Of a DNA stretch of 64,000 nt, positions 23,411 to 33,991 are shown piece after piece. Position numbers and translations under genes: made by a program. Within the stretch, counting starts at the first letter, position 1; each line of letters opens with the position of its first letter. This stretch comes from Porphyra umbilicalis (Eukaryota > Rhodophyta > Bangiophyceae > Bangiales > Bangiaceae). The stretch covers positions 354,956 through 418,955 of the forward strand of contig KV918780.1 of the NCBI GenBank assembly GCA_002049455.2, given 5' to 3'. The notes under the pieces were generated by a model that did not search any database, was not told the origin of the DNA, and saw only the letters and a list, made by a program, of their open reading frames with translations.

Positions 23411-25983
23411 ATGTCGGCGCCGAGCGCCCCCAACCTCAAGTATGTGGCCATCATGTCACCGTCGCTGTGTTTCATTCACAACTGGTCGGACGAGCCGCGC
23501 ATCACAAGACGGCTCAGTGACGGCCACGAGGCGAGCGTCGTCGCCACCCGCTGCTTTGGGACGCAGAAGGACGCGCTGTGCTGGTTGACCAGCCCGGTCT
23601 ACAAGGAGGCCGTTGCCACGAGCGCCTCCCTAGCAAGGAAGCTCCCGTCTTCCACGGCCGCTGCGAGTACGTCATGGTTGGCGCTCGTGTCGGCCACCTC
23701 ACGAAGCTGCTTTGAGACGGACGAGGCTGGTTTGTTGGCGACCCTCTCGGCCGTGCAGCAGGAGGCCTGTATCTGCGGAAAGTTTTCTTCTGCGACGCGC
23801 GCCTGGGAGTGGCTCGACGGTGGCTCGGCGTCCTCCTTGTTGGAGGTGGTGGGTGGGCCCAACGTCGTGCCCTCTTCAATGGCCCCATCGGCTGAGGCGG
23901 AGCTCTGCCCCGTTGCTTCGCGTGGGGCCGGCTCGGGCTCGGGTGTGTCTGTTGAGGCCTCGGCGCGCTCGCCGATAACCTCCTCCCTATTGGCTCCGCT
24001 GCCTGGGCTGCGTCCCCACTCGACCGTGTCTCGTGCACCTTCCCGTCTGCGTGCGGCCTCCGTCTCGTCAGCGCGGCTTGGGAAGCGCGCCCTCGCACCG
24101 TCGGCTGTGCCTTCGGGCTCCTTGATGCCGTCTGCGACTGGTGTTGTTTTGGCCGCGTCCGAGGGGTGTTCCACGTCGGAGACGGCTTCTGACGGGGACA
24201 GTTTCAGTCAAGGGGGGGCGTCGATGTTCCGCGCACTGCCCAAGCGGCACAAGGGCACTCTGTGCGCCGCCACCGAGCAGCTGCATGACTCGCCGGCGAC
24301 GAGCTCGGACGGCTCTGCCTCGCTGATATCGCTGCCTGACCTCGTCGACTGCGGGTGGTCCAACGACTCAAGGGCGTCCACGCAGGACGCCGGGAGCATT
24401 GCGATCCACCAACTGCTGCGGTCATCCGACCGTCGCCGCTCACAAGGAGATGGGCGTGGCCACCGTCGGGCCAGAGCCCCAAGGGCTGCGGCGGGGCGCG
24501 CCGAGACCCGCGGCAATGGCGGTTATGACGACGGCGGTGGCGGCGGCGGCGATGCCGAGACGGCCGCCTCGTCAATCAGCGACCTTGCCGGCGCCGGCGA
24601 GTGGGAGATGGTGTGTGAGCACCTTTTCGGTGGCATCCAAAGCGCCTTCATCTCGGGTGGGCCGGGGGCCGGGAAGTCGACGCTCCTACGCCATCTGTTT
24701 GACTTTTTGCGCAAGCGCTACTCGGCGGAAGGCGAGGTGGTGGTCCTGGCGCCGACCGGCACGTCAGCCAAGACGGCGGGTGGCATTACGTACCACTCCT
24801 TCTTCGGTTTCATTCGGGATTACGACCCCTTCGGCGTCGACGCAGCCGCGGAGGCCAGGCGGCTCTTGGCCACGAGCCGCTTTGGCCCCATCAAGGCCCG
24901 CCTACGCCGCGCACGCGCCGTCTTGCTGGACGAGGTGTCGTTGGTGGGGGCAGACAAGCTCGAGGTCATGCATGAGCTGCTCCTGCAGTCTCGGTCTGAG
25001 ACGGCGCGGCCCTGTTTGTGGTTCACCTTTGGTGACTTCCTCCAACTGGGGCCTATCAAAGGCGCTCCCATGGCTTTTGCCGCGCTGTGCTGGGACAAGT
25101 TGTTTGGGGGGGCCTTCCTCAACCTGCCCGGCGCGCGTTCCGTCAGCGCGACGCGGAGTTCATCCGCGCCGTCCGTGACGCCCGGGTGGGCGAGTGCTTG
25201 GCCGCTGTCATGCAGCTAGTGGCCGATCGCTCGGTTGAGGGCGCTGAGTACGACAAGATCAAGTCGCACGTCTTCCACCTGATGCCACGTCACAAGGATG
25301 TGCTCGCGCATAACCGCGCTTGTCTCCAGGACCTGGCGGGCGGCGCGTCGCCCATGGTGTTCAATGCCGAAGACGGCGTCGAGGTGGACCCCGACCGGGA
25401 CGAGTCTGGGCCGCCGCCTAATCTTCAGAACGTGCCCGAGTTCTCACGCAAGGCGGCGCTCTCCGACTGCGTTGCCCCCGCCACTGTCCCCCATTGCCTG
25501 CACGCGCGGGTCATGATCGTGAACAACCGCATGCAGCCGCTGGGTGTTTGCCATGGCAGCACTGGCTGCATCGTCTCTTACGAGCCGGACGGCACGCCGG
25601 TGGTCCGATTGGAGAACCACGTGCTTCCTGCTGGCGTGGAGCGGGGAAGCTGGGGCTTGCGGGACGCGGGGAGCAACTGGTTGGAGGTGCTGTGTCCGCA
25701 GGTCAAGTTCACCGCCCGGTTGCTTGCTTTTCCTGGCCTGTTGGCGACGCGTACGCAGGTGCCGTTTGTGTTGGGATGGGCTACCACCATCCACATGTCG
25801 CAGAGCTTGGGCATTTCGAGCGCCGTGCTTGACTTATCCAGTTGCTTCGAGGCCGGCATGGCGCAGACGGCCATCAGCCGTGTTGGCACCAAGGAGGGCC
25901 TCTTCTTCAAGTCGTTTTGCGCAAGCCGTTTGTATGCCAACCCGCTTGTGTTGAAGAAGTACAGTGAGTGGCGGCACTTGTAG
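23411..25983 (+). pseudogene. Pif1-family helicase of right KDZ element, frameshifted
   Basis: This is an SF1B helicase homologous to the left copy. The N-terminal region (YVAIMSPSLCFIHNWSDE, ATRCF, ALCWLT) precedes a long Ser/Ala-rich linker. The core then follows: Walker A GGPGAGKST (~24,660), TGTSAKTA, LLDEVSLV, FGDFLQLGPI, FRQRDAEFIRAVRDAR, and the C-terminal LGWATTIHMSQSLG...AISRV. At about 25,131-25,137 an extra CG dinucleotide in GCGCGCG shifts the frame between FLNLPG and FRQRD, so the protein is interrupted inside motif IV. Both parts are otherwise open. The ATG at 23411 aligns with the ancestral start inferred for the left copy. The stop is 139 bp from the convergent unknown gene. 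Confidence 0.85.
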
Positions 25984-26122
25984 TCCCTTTCCCTTCTTCT
26001 CTGCCTAGCTTTTTTCTTATTCCTTTCCTACGGGACGTCGCGCATTACTCTTGTCATTGTACATCTTTCCTTTTGTTCTCTGGTTCAAAAGGCAGGCACG
26101 AGCTTCGGCGCGACTCGTCCAT

Positions 26123-28948
26123 CTACTTAGTGGTATCCGTCCCAGTATCTTCACCTGGCCTAGTAAAAAGCTCCGTTGACAACCCCAGAGCTACCAAAGA
26201 GGCACGGCTGGCATTGAGGTCCGAGTCCACACGCGCATGCTGTGCCGTCATCCTTTCTTTAAACGTCAACGGAGCAGCAGGAAGCGCGGCCACAGCGTCC
26301 TCCCCACCAGGATCAGCCAAAAGGGCATCCACCTCGCCTCCCGCACGAGGAGCCGGCAGAGCAGCCACGTCGTCTCCCCCAAAAGCCGGCGTGTCAGGCG
26401 AAAACAAGGCGCCCCGTCCATCAATCGGCAAAGGTAACAACGGAGATGCAGCGCTGGGAGCAGAAGGCACATTCGGTGCATCAGCACCAGGCAGCTCCAG
26501 GAGGCGAGCCACCGGCGCGCCACTTGCGGTCGGCACCGAAAAAGGAACAGTACTGGCGCCAGACGTCACCGGAGCCGACGGGGTCGAAGGCCCTGACGTT
26601 GACACGGTCGATACCGACGCGCCAGCGGCGGCCAAGGCCTCCATGACCAACGCACTGCCATGTCCTGCCGCACCGCCGACAACAGCGGCCCGAGCAGCAC
26701 CCCCAGGCGAGTCACCTTGAGCCGGCACACTACCCCGCCCGCGGCCGCGGGAGCTTCTACCTCCGGCATTGGAGGCGCCTCTAGACAAAGCGCCACGAGC
26801 ACCTCCACCTCCACGTCCAGCTCCACGCCCAGCAACGGGACTGTGGCTTGATGCGGCTGCGTGCCCGGCCGTGCTCGCCGACAGGGTACGCGATGGTCTC
26901 GTCCGCTTGACACCCCGAGGCGGTTTGGCCCCACTCGCCGCCGAACCAGCGAGCCCGCTGGCTGCACTCGATAAACCGCCCAGCGGAACGGCAGGCATAC
27001 CGGGCACCGGCGGCGGCATGGTGGGAGCTCCCGGTATGGGACCGCCGGTAGGCACTGGCGATTCCCCAGCACTAACCCCTGGTCCGACCACGACGTGCAC
27101 TGCTGCTCCCCCACCAACCCCCGACGCGACCAATGCCCCGCGCCCAGCTGCCCCCACACCAAACGTGGCTGCCGATCCTGCCGACACGGTAGCGCCTCCG
27201 ACGGAGCCGGTCGGCGACCCCGACGTCAAAGATGGTCGTCGACCCTTGCCTTTGTTCTTGATCATGCGTTCCGCTCGCCGCAGAGTCGCCTCGTTAACGC
27301 TCTCCTTCTTCAATGCCACGTCCATGTCAGCGTAGCGCTCGTTCAGATCGACGGCATGTGGGCTGCGCAACGCCGCAGCACTTGATGCAGGGGCGCCTGG
27401 GCCTTGGAGGGTGCTGCTGCTGGCCGCCTGCTGGGAGCCAGGGGGTGTGGCCGTCGTCAACCCGTCGGAGAAGAACTCGTGGCGGAAGGCGCTGGTCAGC
27501 GGCCCGACCTTGTTGACAACAGCACGCCCGGCAAAGGCAAGACATGACAAAATCTCAATGAAGCGCTCCTCCTTCGTTGCTACCAAAAGCAGCGCCGCAA
27601 TGACGACCTTGAGCTTCATCGGGGTCTTCCCGCTCACGCGGACGACGTGCTCCACGGCGGGGAGGTCCTCCTTGTTGAAGAAGCGGGATGGCTTCACCGT
27701 GATCTCCTCCATTGTCGGGTTGACCCCCTCCATGTCCACCACGATGACCCACCTTGTCGTCTTGGCCAGCCGCAGGGGGTTGACCTTGAAGGAGACGGTT
27801 CCCGGAGGGGGACTCGTGCTGACGGGGTGCGTCGGTGAGTTCCATTGTGGCCACCCGGCGGAGCACGTGCGATATATCGCCTGGTTGTCTGCCTTGTTCG
27901 CCGCTGAGCCGGTAGCGCCCATAGCACCCTTGGCGTACGCCCCGGTCCGCGCCAATTTCAGGATGGCGTCGCTCAACAGCGTGCGCAGCATATCCGCGCC
28001 GTCCTCGTACGCTGACACCGTCCGCAAAACCGCCGAGACGATCCCCACAGCAGGTGCAGGGGGAAGAACACTCGGCTGCCGCTCAAAGATGAGATGCGAC
28101 GGAGCCGCTTTGCTTGCGTCGTTGGTACCCAAGTCGTCGCCGGCGTCACCTCCACTGTCGGGGTCCGCGTCATCGCCCGCTCCGTCGCCCACGTACGCGC
28201 CCTTTTTCGCTTTTGCGCTCGCGGTGGCGGCAGCGGCGGCGGTAGTGGAGGTGGCGGCGGTGGCGGAGGAGGCGGCGGTGGCGGAGGAGGCGGCGGTGGC
28301 AGGGGCAGCAGGCATGCCGCTTGTCGTACCCGACACAATCAATCCACCCGGAGGCAACTCCGTCTCGCCGTCTTGATCCCCACTCCGCGGGAAGTCCTTG
28401 CCGGCCGAGACGACGAGCCCCCCGACCGGCAGTGGGTCCTCGGCATTGACAAGGCTCGCATCTACCAGGCCAGCTTCGCCCTCCTTGAGCCCGCCCTTGT
28501 CTGCACCCGTAGTTGCCACCTCCACGCCACCTGGCGGCAGCTTGTCGTCATCTCGACCAGCATCAGTAGATTGCATCTGCTGCCGCAGGGTAGCACTGGC
28601 TCGAGCCAGAGCATCCAGCTCCAACTGCCGGTAGGCGTACGCCAGCCCCACGTTGACGATGCGCTCGGCGTGGTCGTCGCCGTCCGCAAAAAAGCCCAGG
28701 CGGTCGACCACGCGGATCCAGCGGTGGCTCGGAGCCTCCCGCGGATTGTTTGGCACAGCCATGCGGCTCACGGCGCAGTGTACCGCCGCCCCGTAAGGTG
28801 CCAGGTGCAGGTCGAGCTTGGAGACCGCATCAAACGCGGTCCGCAACAGTGACGACATGAAGCCCAAGTTTGCATCATCCTCAATCCCCAGGTGCTCAAA
28901 AAACTCAACAAACAGGTGCCTGTCCGTGGCACAACGGATGGGATCCAT
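26123..28948 (-). CDS. Unknown element-encoded protein, right copy (941 aa)
   Basis: This is the relative of the protein at 398-3127, with no known family. Shared blocks are residues ~8-125 (FFEHLGI, SSLLR, HRWIRVVDRLGFF, HAERIVNVGLAYAYR), a central block (FERQPSVLP, GWPQW, RWVIVVDMEGVNP, VATKEE, NERYADMDVAL) and the C-terminal ARVDSDLNASRAS. The rest is low-complexity Ala/Gly/Ser/Pro sequence, including a perfect-looking Ala/Thr/Ser tract near 28,240-28,320. The start at 28948 (MDP) is chosen because homology begins shortly after. A splice-like TATGCAG sits ~20 bp upstream on the coding strand. The frame is unbroken. Convergent placement with the helicase is the same as in the left element, which argues that the pair is a functional part of this transposon type. 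Confidence 0.7.
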   Translation of the reverse strand: MDPIRCATDRHLFVEFFEHLGIEDDANLGFMSSLLRTAFDAVSKLDLHLAPYGAAVHCAVSRMAVPNNPREAPSHRWIRVVDRLGFFADGDDHAERIVNVGLAYAYRQLELDALARASATLRQQMQSTDAGRDDDKLPPGGVEVATTGADKGGLKEGEAGLVDASLVNAEDPLPVGGLVVSAGKDFPRSGDQDGETELPPGGLIVSGTTSGMPAAPATAASSATAASSATAATSTTAAAAATASAKAKKGAYVGDGAGDDADPDSGGDAGDDLGTNDASKAAPSHLIFERQPSVLPPAPAVGIVSAVLRTVSAYEDGADMLRTLLSDAILKLARTGAYAKGAMGATGSAANKADNQAIYRTCSAGWPQWNSPTHPVSTSPPPGTVSFKVNPLRLAKTTRWVIVVDMEGVNPTMEEITVKPSRFFNKEDLPAVEHVVRVSGKTPMKLKVVIAALLLVATKEERFIEILSCLAFAGRAVVNKVGPLTSAFRHEFFSDGLTTATPPGSQQAASSSTLQGPGAPASSAAALRSPHAVDLNERYADMDVALKKESVNEATLRRAERMIKNKGKGRRPSLTSGSPTGSVGGATVSAGSAATFGVGAAGRGALVASGVGGGAAVHVVVGPGVSAGESPVPTGGPIPGAPTMPPPVPGMPAVPLGGLSSAASGLAGSAASGAKPPRGVKRTRPSRTLSASTAGHAAASSHSPVAGRGAGRGGGGARGALSRGASNAGGRSSRGRGRGSVPAQGDSPGGAARAAVVGGAAGHGSALVMEALAAAGASVSTVSTSGPSTPSAPVTSGASTVPFSVPTASGAPVARLLELPGADAPNVPSAPSAASPLLPLPIDGRGALFSPDTPAFGGDDVAALPAPRAGGEVDALLADPGGEDAVAALPAAPLTFKERMTAQHARVDSDLNASRASLVALGLSTELFTRPGEDTGTDTTK

Positions 28949-29629
28949 GCCGGCGGTAGCGGTTTGACCTGCATACGGAGAAGTAAGAACGAAGGGCCAA
29001 TCGGAAGAGAAGAAAAGCACCCGTGCGGGAAACAGTTGAAGCTGTATGTGAGACGCTGCCCATAGCATCGCGCAAGTCGGAGACAACCGGCGCCGCCCAC
29101 AACCAACCGCACCACCTAAGACACTCAATGCAAACGCTTGGATGACATCGGCCAGCTAAAACCAATGAGGCAAACGTGACCAGTAGTGCTCCCGTACCTT
29201 CTGATGATCGTGTTGACGAGACAGTGCGTCACGCCTACCGTCCTGTTCGTCGCGTTGTCGGCACGGTCGTCAGCACCGACAGCCCCGCGGTCGAGAGCAA
29301 TCATCGAGCGTCACAGCGAGCCGAGCTCAGAGACAGTACACACCGCCACCGTACGCCGCTCGATGGTGTGCAGTCCCCACAAAAGATGCAGCCGCGAGTG
29401 CGCAGGTCGACGTCGTGGGCGCCATCTTGCTCGTCGTGGAGATCGCCGTGGTGGCGGATGCCAGAAAGCGCGCGCACGCTCCCTGGCCCCAATCACACAC
29501 GGCAATGGGATTCCCGAGAAGCGTACAATCGCCTGCAGAGGCACAAAATCCATGGATGTTGCGCGGAATCCCTCGAAGCAATTGTCGATGATGCATACAT
29601 TTGCCCGCCCCCCCCCCCCCCCCCTTACG
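28949..29629. other. Outer flank of right element
   Basis: This is the region upstream of the right unknown protein. It is mixed sequence with short frames only and no recognised gene. It ends in a 17-nt C run at 29608-29624. It presumably contains the promoter of the minus-strand gene. Confidence 0.4.
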
Positions 29630-29667
29630 CGCTCACATCCGCGCTCGCACGATGTGAGTGTGAAAGC
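29630..29667. repeat. Possible outer terminus of the right element
   Basis: The segment has CTCACATC, an 11-bp spacer, GATGTGAG and then TGTGAAAGC. The inner end of the same element at 14176-14212 reads GCTTTCACAC, nine bases, ACTCACATC, A, GATGTGAG, which is the inverted equivalent. The shared words (10 bp plus 8-9 bp and the same small hairpin) suggest a terminal inverted repeat. However, the 21-bp core seen at the centre is missing here and no target-site duplication is visible, so this is tentative. Confidence 0.35.
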
Positions 29668-30957
29668 AATTTCCGGCTTTTCCTATCTCCGGTGGGGGGG
29701 GGCAGAGGGGCAGACGCCGTCCGGGCCCTGTGACCCTTGTGGCAGGAGAGTCCTTCTCAGCCACGTAACTCTATTCGCTTTTTAGCGTCATCGCGACCCT
29801 TCCAACGCTGAGACGCCCTCAGATCCCTGAGGACACGAATGCAGACTGCCACCTCTGAAACGGAGATCAAGTCCCGATATCGAAGTATATGTGTGCATCA
29901 CTACACTTTGAGAGCACCCTGTCCTAAAGGCCAGGGAATATTGACGCGCGAATAAACAAATCACGTTTTGTTTGGTTTTTTTTCTCCAATCGGGGGCAGG
30001 GGACGGGCCCGCCCTGTCCACCCCGTCCGTCGGCTTGGTCCTCCACTCGCCGCCTCGTCGGCGCGGCCGCCCGGCGTCCCCACCTCGCGGCGGTCAACCC
30101 CCCCGATCGGCGGCGGCGGGCCGACCCGCCGTCGTGGCCCGCCGCCCGCCTCTGTGACGAGGCGCCCTCGGCGACCGATTCACAACGGCGCGCGCGCGCG
30201 GGCGGGGCGGGCCGCGAGGCCGGTGGCGCGGTCGCGGCGCCCCCCCCCCCCCCCCCCCCACCCCCCCGCCGCGCCGCAGTGGCTCCAAGCGAGCGGCACG
30301 CACCGGGCGCGGGGCGCGCCGCCGCGCGGCCCCGTCGCCGCCGGCCCTCCATCATGGATGATCCCCCGCGCCGCCGACGGCGCGCCGGCCCGCGGCGGGG
30401 CGCGCGGGGCGGGGCGCCCCGCAGGCCCGCCGTCGTCCGCCGCCCCGCCCGCACCTCGTCGGCGGCGGCGGCGCCGCCGCCGCCGTGGCGCGGCGGCGGC
30501 GCCCCCGCCCCATCGGCCACAACGCAGGGGGGGGGGTGGCGCCGCGGCGCCGCGGTAACGGCGCTGGCGCTGGGGGGGGGGGGGGGGGGGGGTGGATCGT
30601 GGGGGGGGGGGGGGGGGGGGGGGGGGGGGGCGGCACGCGCGGCCCACCACGAGGACCACCCCCGCCCCGATCCTCGTCATGAGCCGCCGCCCCGCGCGGG
30701 CGCGCGCGGCGGCGGCGGGCGCCGCCGGCGGGCGGGGCGGGGCTTGAAAAGCGCGCCGCGGGTGGGGGTGGTGGAGGGAGTGCCCCCGCCGACCCGCATC
30801 GCCGCCGTCGCTCGCGGCTCGTGGCTCGCCGTGCGGTTTGCTCGCCGCCGCTTCCAGCACGCCCCTGCGCCGCGCCCGCCCCCCCCTCCCCCGGTTTGCC
30901 GTGCGCCCTCCAGCGTCACCAAACGCGCCCGCCCCCACCGCCCGTCACCCGCCCGCC
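29668..30957. other. Homopolymer-rich intergenic DNA
   Basis: The stretch is almost entirely G and C from about 29,990 onward. It includes C x19 at 30241-30259, G x21 at 30572-30592 and G x30 at 30601-30630, plus many CGG/CCG repeats. Long frames exist on both strands, but they are produced by the absence of A and T and consist only of Arg/Pro/Gly/Ala. I see no gene here. The last part before 30958 should contain the promoter of the trypsin-like gene. Confidence 0.6.
30601..30630 (+). repeat. Poly-G tract, 30 nt
   Basis: An uninterrupted run of 30 G, eight bases after another of 21 G (30572-30592). Such tracts can form G-quadruplexes, and their length is hard to sequence reliably. Confidence 0.9.
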
Positions 30958-32318
30958 ATGGTGTTTGCGCGGGGCCTGCTGGCGGCGGCGGCCGCCGCCG
31001 CGGCGACCGCCGCCGCCGTGACAGCCACCACGCTGCCGTCGCCCGACGTGCCGTCGGTCGTCCGCGTCGGACGCCCCCCCGCCCACGTCGGCAGCATCAT
31101 CCCGGCCGGCGACTATGCCGCCGCCACCAGCCGCACCGCCCGCTTCCTCGCCGACGCGGCGGCGGCGGCGGGCGTCGGCGGCGCCAGCCGCACCGGCGGC
31201 GCCGCCACCCTCCCCGCGACCGCCGGTCGGGCGGCGCTGTCCCCCCTCATCTTTGGGGGCGTCACCCTCTCCCGCCCCGAGGCGGACATGTCGACGCGCA
31301 TCGCGCGGCTGTTGCGGGTCCCCCCCCGCCCCGGCCGCATCGCCTTCTCGTGCACGGGGTTGCTCGTCACGGAGCGCCACGTCGTGACGCTCGCCAGTTG
31401 CCCCTACACCGCCGGCCAGATGGTCGCGGTCCTCGGCGGCATTGACGTGGCGGGCGGCATCCCCTTCAACGTATCGTCCCGGGTGATCAAGCCGACGTTT
31501 GTGCGCGCGTCGGGGTTGGCCGACGTGGCGGTCTGGACGTTTGACGCCCCCGCGTTTGTCGACGCGGCCGCGCTGCGACGGGGGGGGATTGTGCGCGGCA
31601 AGGTCGCGCGCAACGTCATGGCGCCGCGCCCGGCGACGCGCGCGATTGTGGGGGGGTGGGGGGTGACGGACCCGCGCAAGGAGCCGCCGGGCGACGTGGT
31701 GCCCGACGCCCTCAAGGTGACGTTGCAGAATGTGGTGTCGACGGCGCTGTGCCGGGCGACGTTTCGGCTGGTGAATGAGACGCTGCCGGTCGACCTGTTT
31801 TGTGCGGTCGGCGTGCAGTCGGGGCCGTGCTCTGGTACGTTGTGGGGGGGGGGGGAGGGGGGGAGGGGGGGAGGGGGGCCGGCGCGATCACGCGCGGCAT
31901 GGCCGCTGTGCCAGCGGGGCGCCCCGCGCGCCACGGCGGCGCTCGCTCCGTGACTAACGACCCGTGAACGACCTGTGCGCGCTCTGCGCCGCCCCGCCAA
32001 CCCCGTTGCGTGGCCGTGCCGACGGTCGCGCGCCGCCTCTACACACGCGCCCGCGGCCGCCCGTGGGCCCTCGTTTAATTCCCTTCCCCCCCCCCCCCTC
32101 CCCCCACGGCGGCGCGCGCAGGCGATGAAGGCGCGCCGCTCGGCGTCCTTGACGATGGGGAGGGCGAGGAGTTTTACTTTGTCGGCCTCGCCCAATCCTT
32201 TTTCGGCTCCCGCACCTTCCTGTGCAACCCAAACGCGCCGGCCGTCTACACGCGCCTGTCGGCGCACCTCGATTTCCTCGCGCGCGCCGTGCGGCCCTAC
32301 ACCCTGTCCCTGTTTTAG
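30958..32318 (+). CDS. Secreted trypsin-like (S1) serine protease homologue, catalytically dead
   Basis: Two exons, 30958-31834 and 32122-32318, are joined by a 287-bp intron (GTACGT...CGCAG), giving 357 aa. The N-terminus has a long Ala-rich hydrophobic segment (residues ~6-22), fitting a signal peptide. S1 landmarks are FSCTGLLVTERHVVT, then the usual TAAHC position reading TLASC (Ser147 in place of the catalytic His), and the Asp motif DVAVWTFD (Asp189). Across the intron comes CSGDEGAPLG, where the active-site Ser of GDSGGP is Glu295. The C-terminus reads PAVYTRLSAHLDFL, as in normal trypsins. Two of the three catalytic residues are thus replaced while the fold motifs are kept, as in non-catalytic serine protease homologues that act in binding or regulation. 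The substitutions are not near homopolymers, so sequencing error is unlikely. Confidence 0.82.
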
Positions 32319-33776
32319 AGAGGGGGGGGGAGGGGGGGGGGGGGGGGGGGGGGGGGCCGACGCCACCGCCGCGCGCACGCGCGGCGGCGGTGTGGACCCC
32401 GCGGGCGCGCCGTCGCGGTGCCCGCGGGGGCGCCGCGCGCGCCGCCGCGCGCGGGCGGCACCCCCGCCAGACGGTGGGCGTGTGGTGGCGGGCGGCGCCG
32501 GCGGTGCCGTGGCGTGGGGGCCCCCCCACGTGGGGCTCTGCGGGGGTGACCCCCCAACATAAACGCCCCTTTTGTTTTGTCCGCAACGCGTCGCCGCGGC
32601 GGCGCCATCAGACCCTGCCGCCGGGGGGGGGGGCGGCGGCCGGGCGCCACCGCCCGCTGCCCCCGGGGGGGGCGGCGGGCGGGCGGGCGGGCGGGCGGGC
32701 GCCCCCGCCCGCCGCCCGCGGGCGCGGCGCGCCCCCACCCCCCGCAGCGTCCACACGCACGCCCGTCGACGGGCGCGCGGCGGGGGGGGGCGCGCGTCGG
32801 GGCGTTGGGGGGGTGGGCGAGCAGCGGCCGTGGGGAGGGGGGGGGGGGGGGGGGGGGGGGAAAGACCCGCGCGCCGACGGCGGCGGTCGGCAGCGGCGCC
32901 CACAGCAGAGCGGGTGGTGCGGGGCGCGCGCGCGCGGCGCGGCGGCGCCGCCGCCGCCGCCGCGCGGGCGGGGGTGGTGGGGGGGACCGCCCGCCGACGC
33001 TGGCGGCGGGCGCCCCGCGCGGCGGCAGGCGCGGCTCCACGTCGCGGGCGGGGGCGCGTCGGGAGGGGGCCGGCGGGGGGGGCGACCCGGCCGCCGGCAC
33101 CGCCGCCGCCCGCCCCGACGCGGTGGGGGGGCGCGGGGCCCCCCGCCTCGGGCGGTGCCGCGCGGCGGTGCGCCGCGCGCCGCACGTGCGGCGCGTCGGG
33201 CGGGGCGGCCGCCCGCCCCCGCCCGCCGTGGGCCCGACGCCCGCCCGCCCGCCCGCCCGCCAACGGCACGGGGGTGGGGGCAGCGTCGCCCGGGGCGCGC
33301 CGCGGGTGGGGCGTGCGCGTGCGCGCCGGCGCCCCGTCGCGGGCGGCGGGACGGCGGGGGTCGGGGCCCCCCGACGGCGGCGGCAGCGGGCGCGGCGGCG
33401 GGCGCCGGCGCCCCGCCCCCGACGGCCACGGCGGCGCGCGCCGTCGACGCGCCGGCCGCCGTCGGGCAGTCAGTCCACTGGGCGCGGCGGCCGCGGGGCG
33501 GGTGCGGCGGCGGCGGTGCCGCCGGCCGCCGCGTCGACAGCGTGGGCGGCGGCGGGCGGGGCGGGCGGTGGTCCTCCCCAGCAGTCGCCCCGTACTTTTT
33601 TCACGTCGACACGCGCACCAGCGGCAGCGGCTGCCGCAGTGGGGTCGCCCTCTTGACGGCTCCTAAGCCCGCCCCTCCTCCCCCCCCCCTCTCCCCCCAC
33701 GCACCCAGACAGTCGCGCCCACCCCCCCCCCCCCCGCCCCCTACAGCCCCGCCATCCCCCCCCAGCCCGGCCGCCG
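32319..33776. other. Extreme GC low-complexity intergenic DNA
   Basis: It is built from G runs (around 32331-32356 and 32838-32861), CGG repeats and GGGC repeats, with almost no A or T. All six frames are open for long stretches, but the peptides are only Arg/Gly/Pro/Ala, so no coding claim is made. It separates the 3' end of the trypsin-like gene from the 3' end of the convergent MTR3-like gene. Confidence 0.6.
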
Positions 33777-33951
33777 TCACCCCCCCCCCCCCGCTTGCGG
33801 TCCGCCCGCCGCACCTTGCGCGCGAGTAACGCCCGCAGGGTGTCGCGCGCCGCGTCGGCGGCGGCGACCCCCCCCCCCACCCCCCCCCCACGTCCCCCCC
33901 CCCCCCAAGCGGAGGTAGGTCAAGCCGACGGGGTCTCCCCCCCAGGCGAGC

Positions 33952-33991
<40 letters not shown>

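Noticed and set aside
398-29000. Helitron, because of the Pif1-type helicase
   Set aside because: No Rep (HUH) nuclease motif is present, and the helicase is accompanied by a KDZ transposase and inverted terminal sequence.
1-29667. Head-to-head arrangement as a simple assembly artefact (mirrored contig)
   Set aside because: The two arms differ throughout in protein sequence, intron sequence, array units and lesions. A false mirror would be identical. An incorrect join of two real elements at similar ends remains possible and is listed as a test.
30279-33829. Several very long open frames on both strands (up to ~620 codons) in the GC-only region
   Set aside because: The sequence nearly lacks A and T, so stop codons are rare by chance. 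The peptides are only Arg, Pro, Gly and Ala, overlap in all frames and contain no domain. Only the trypsin-like and MTR3-like genes show real motifs.
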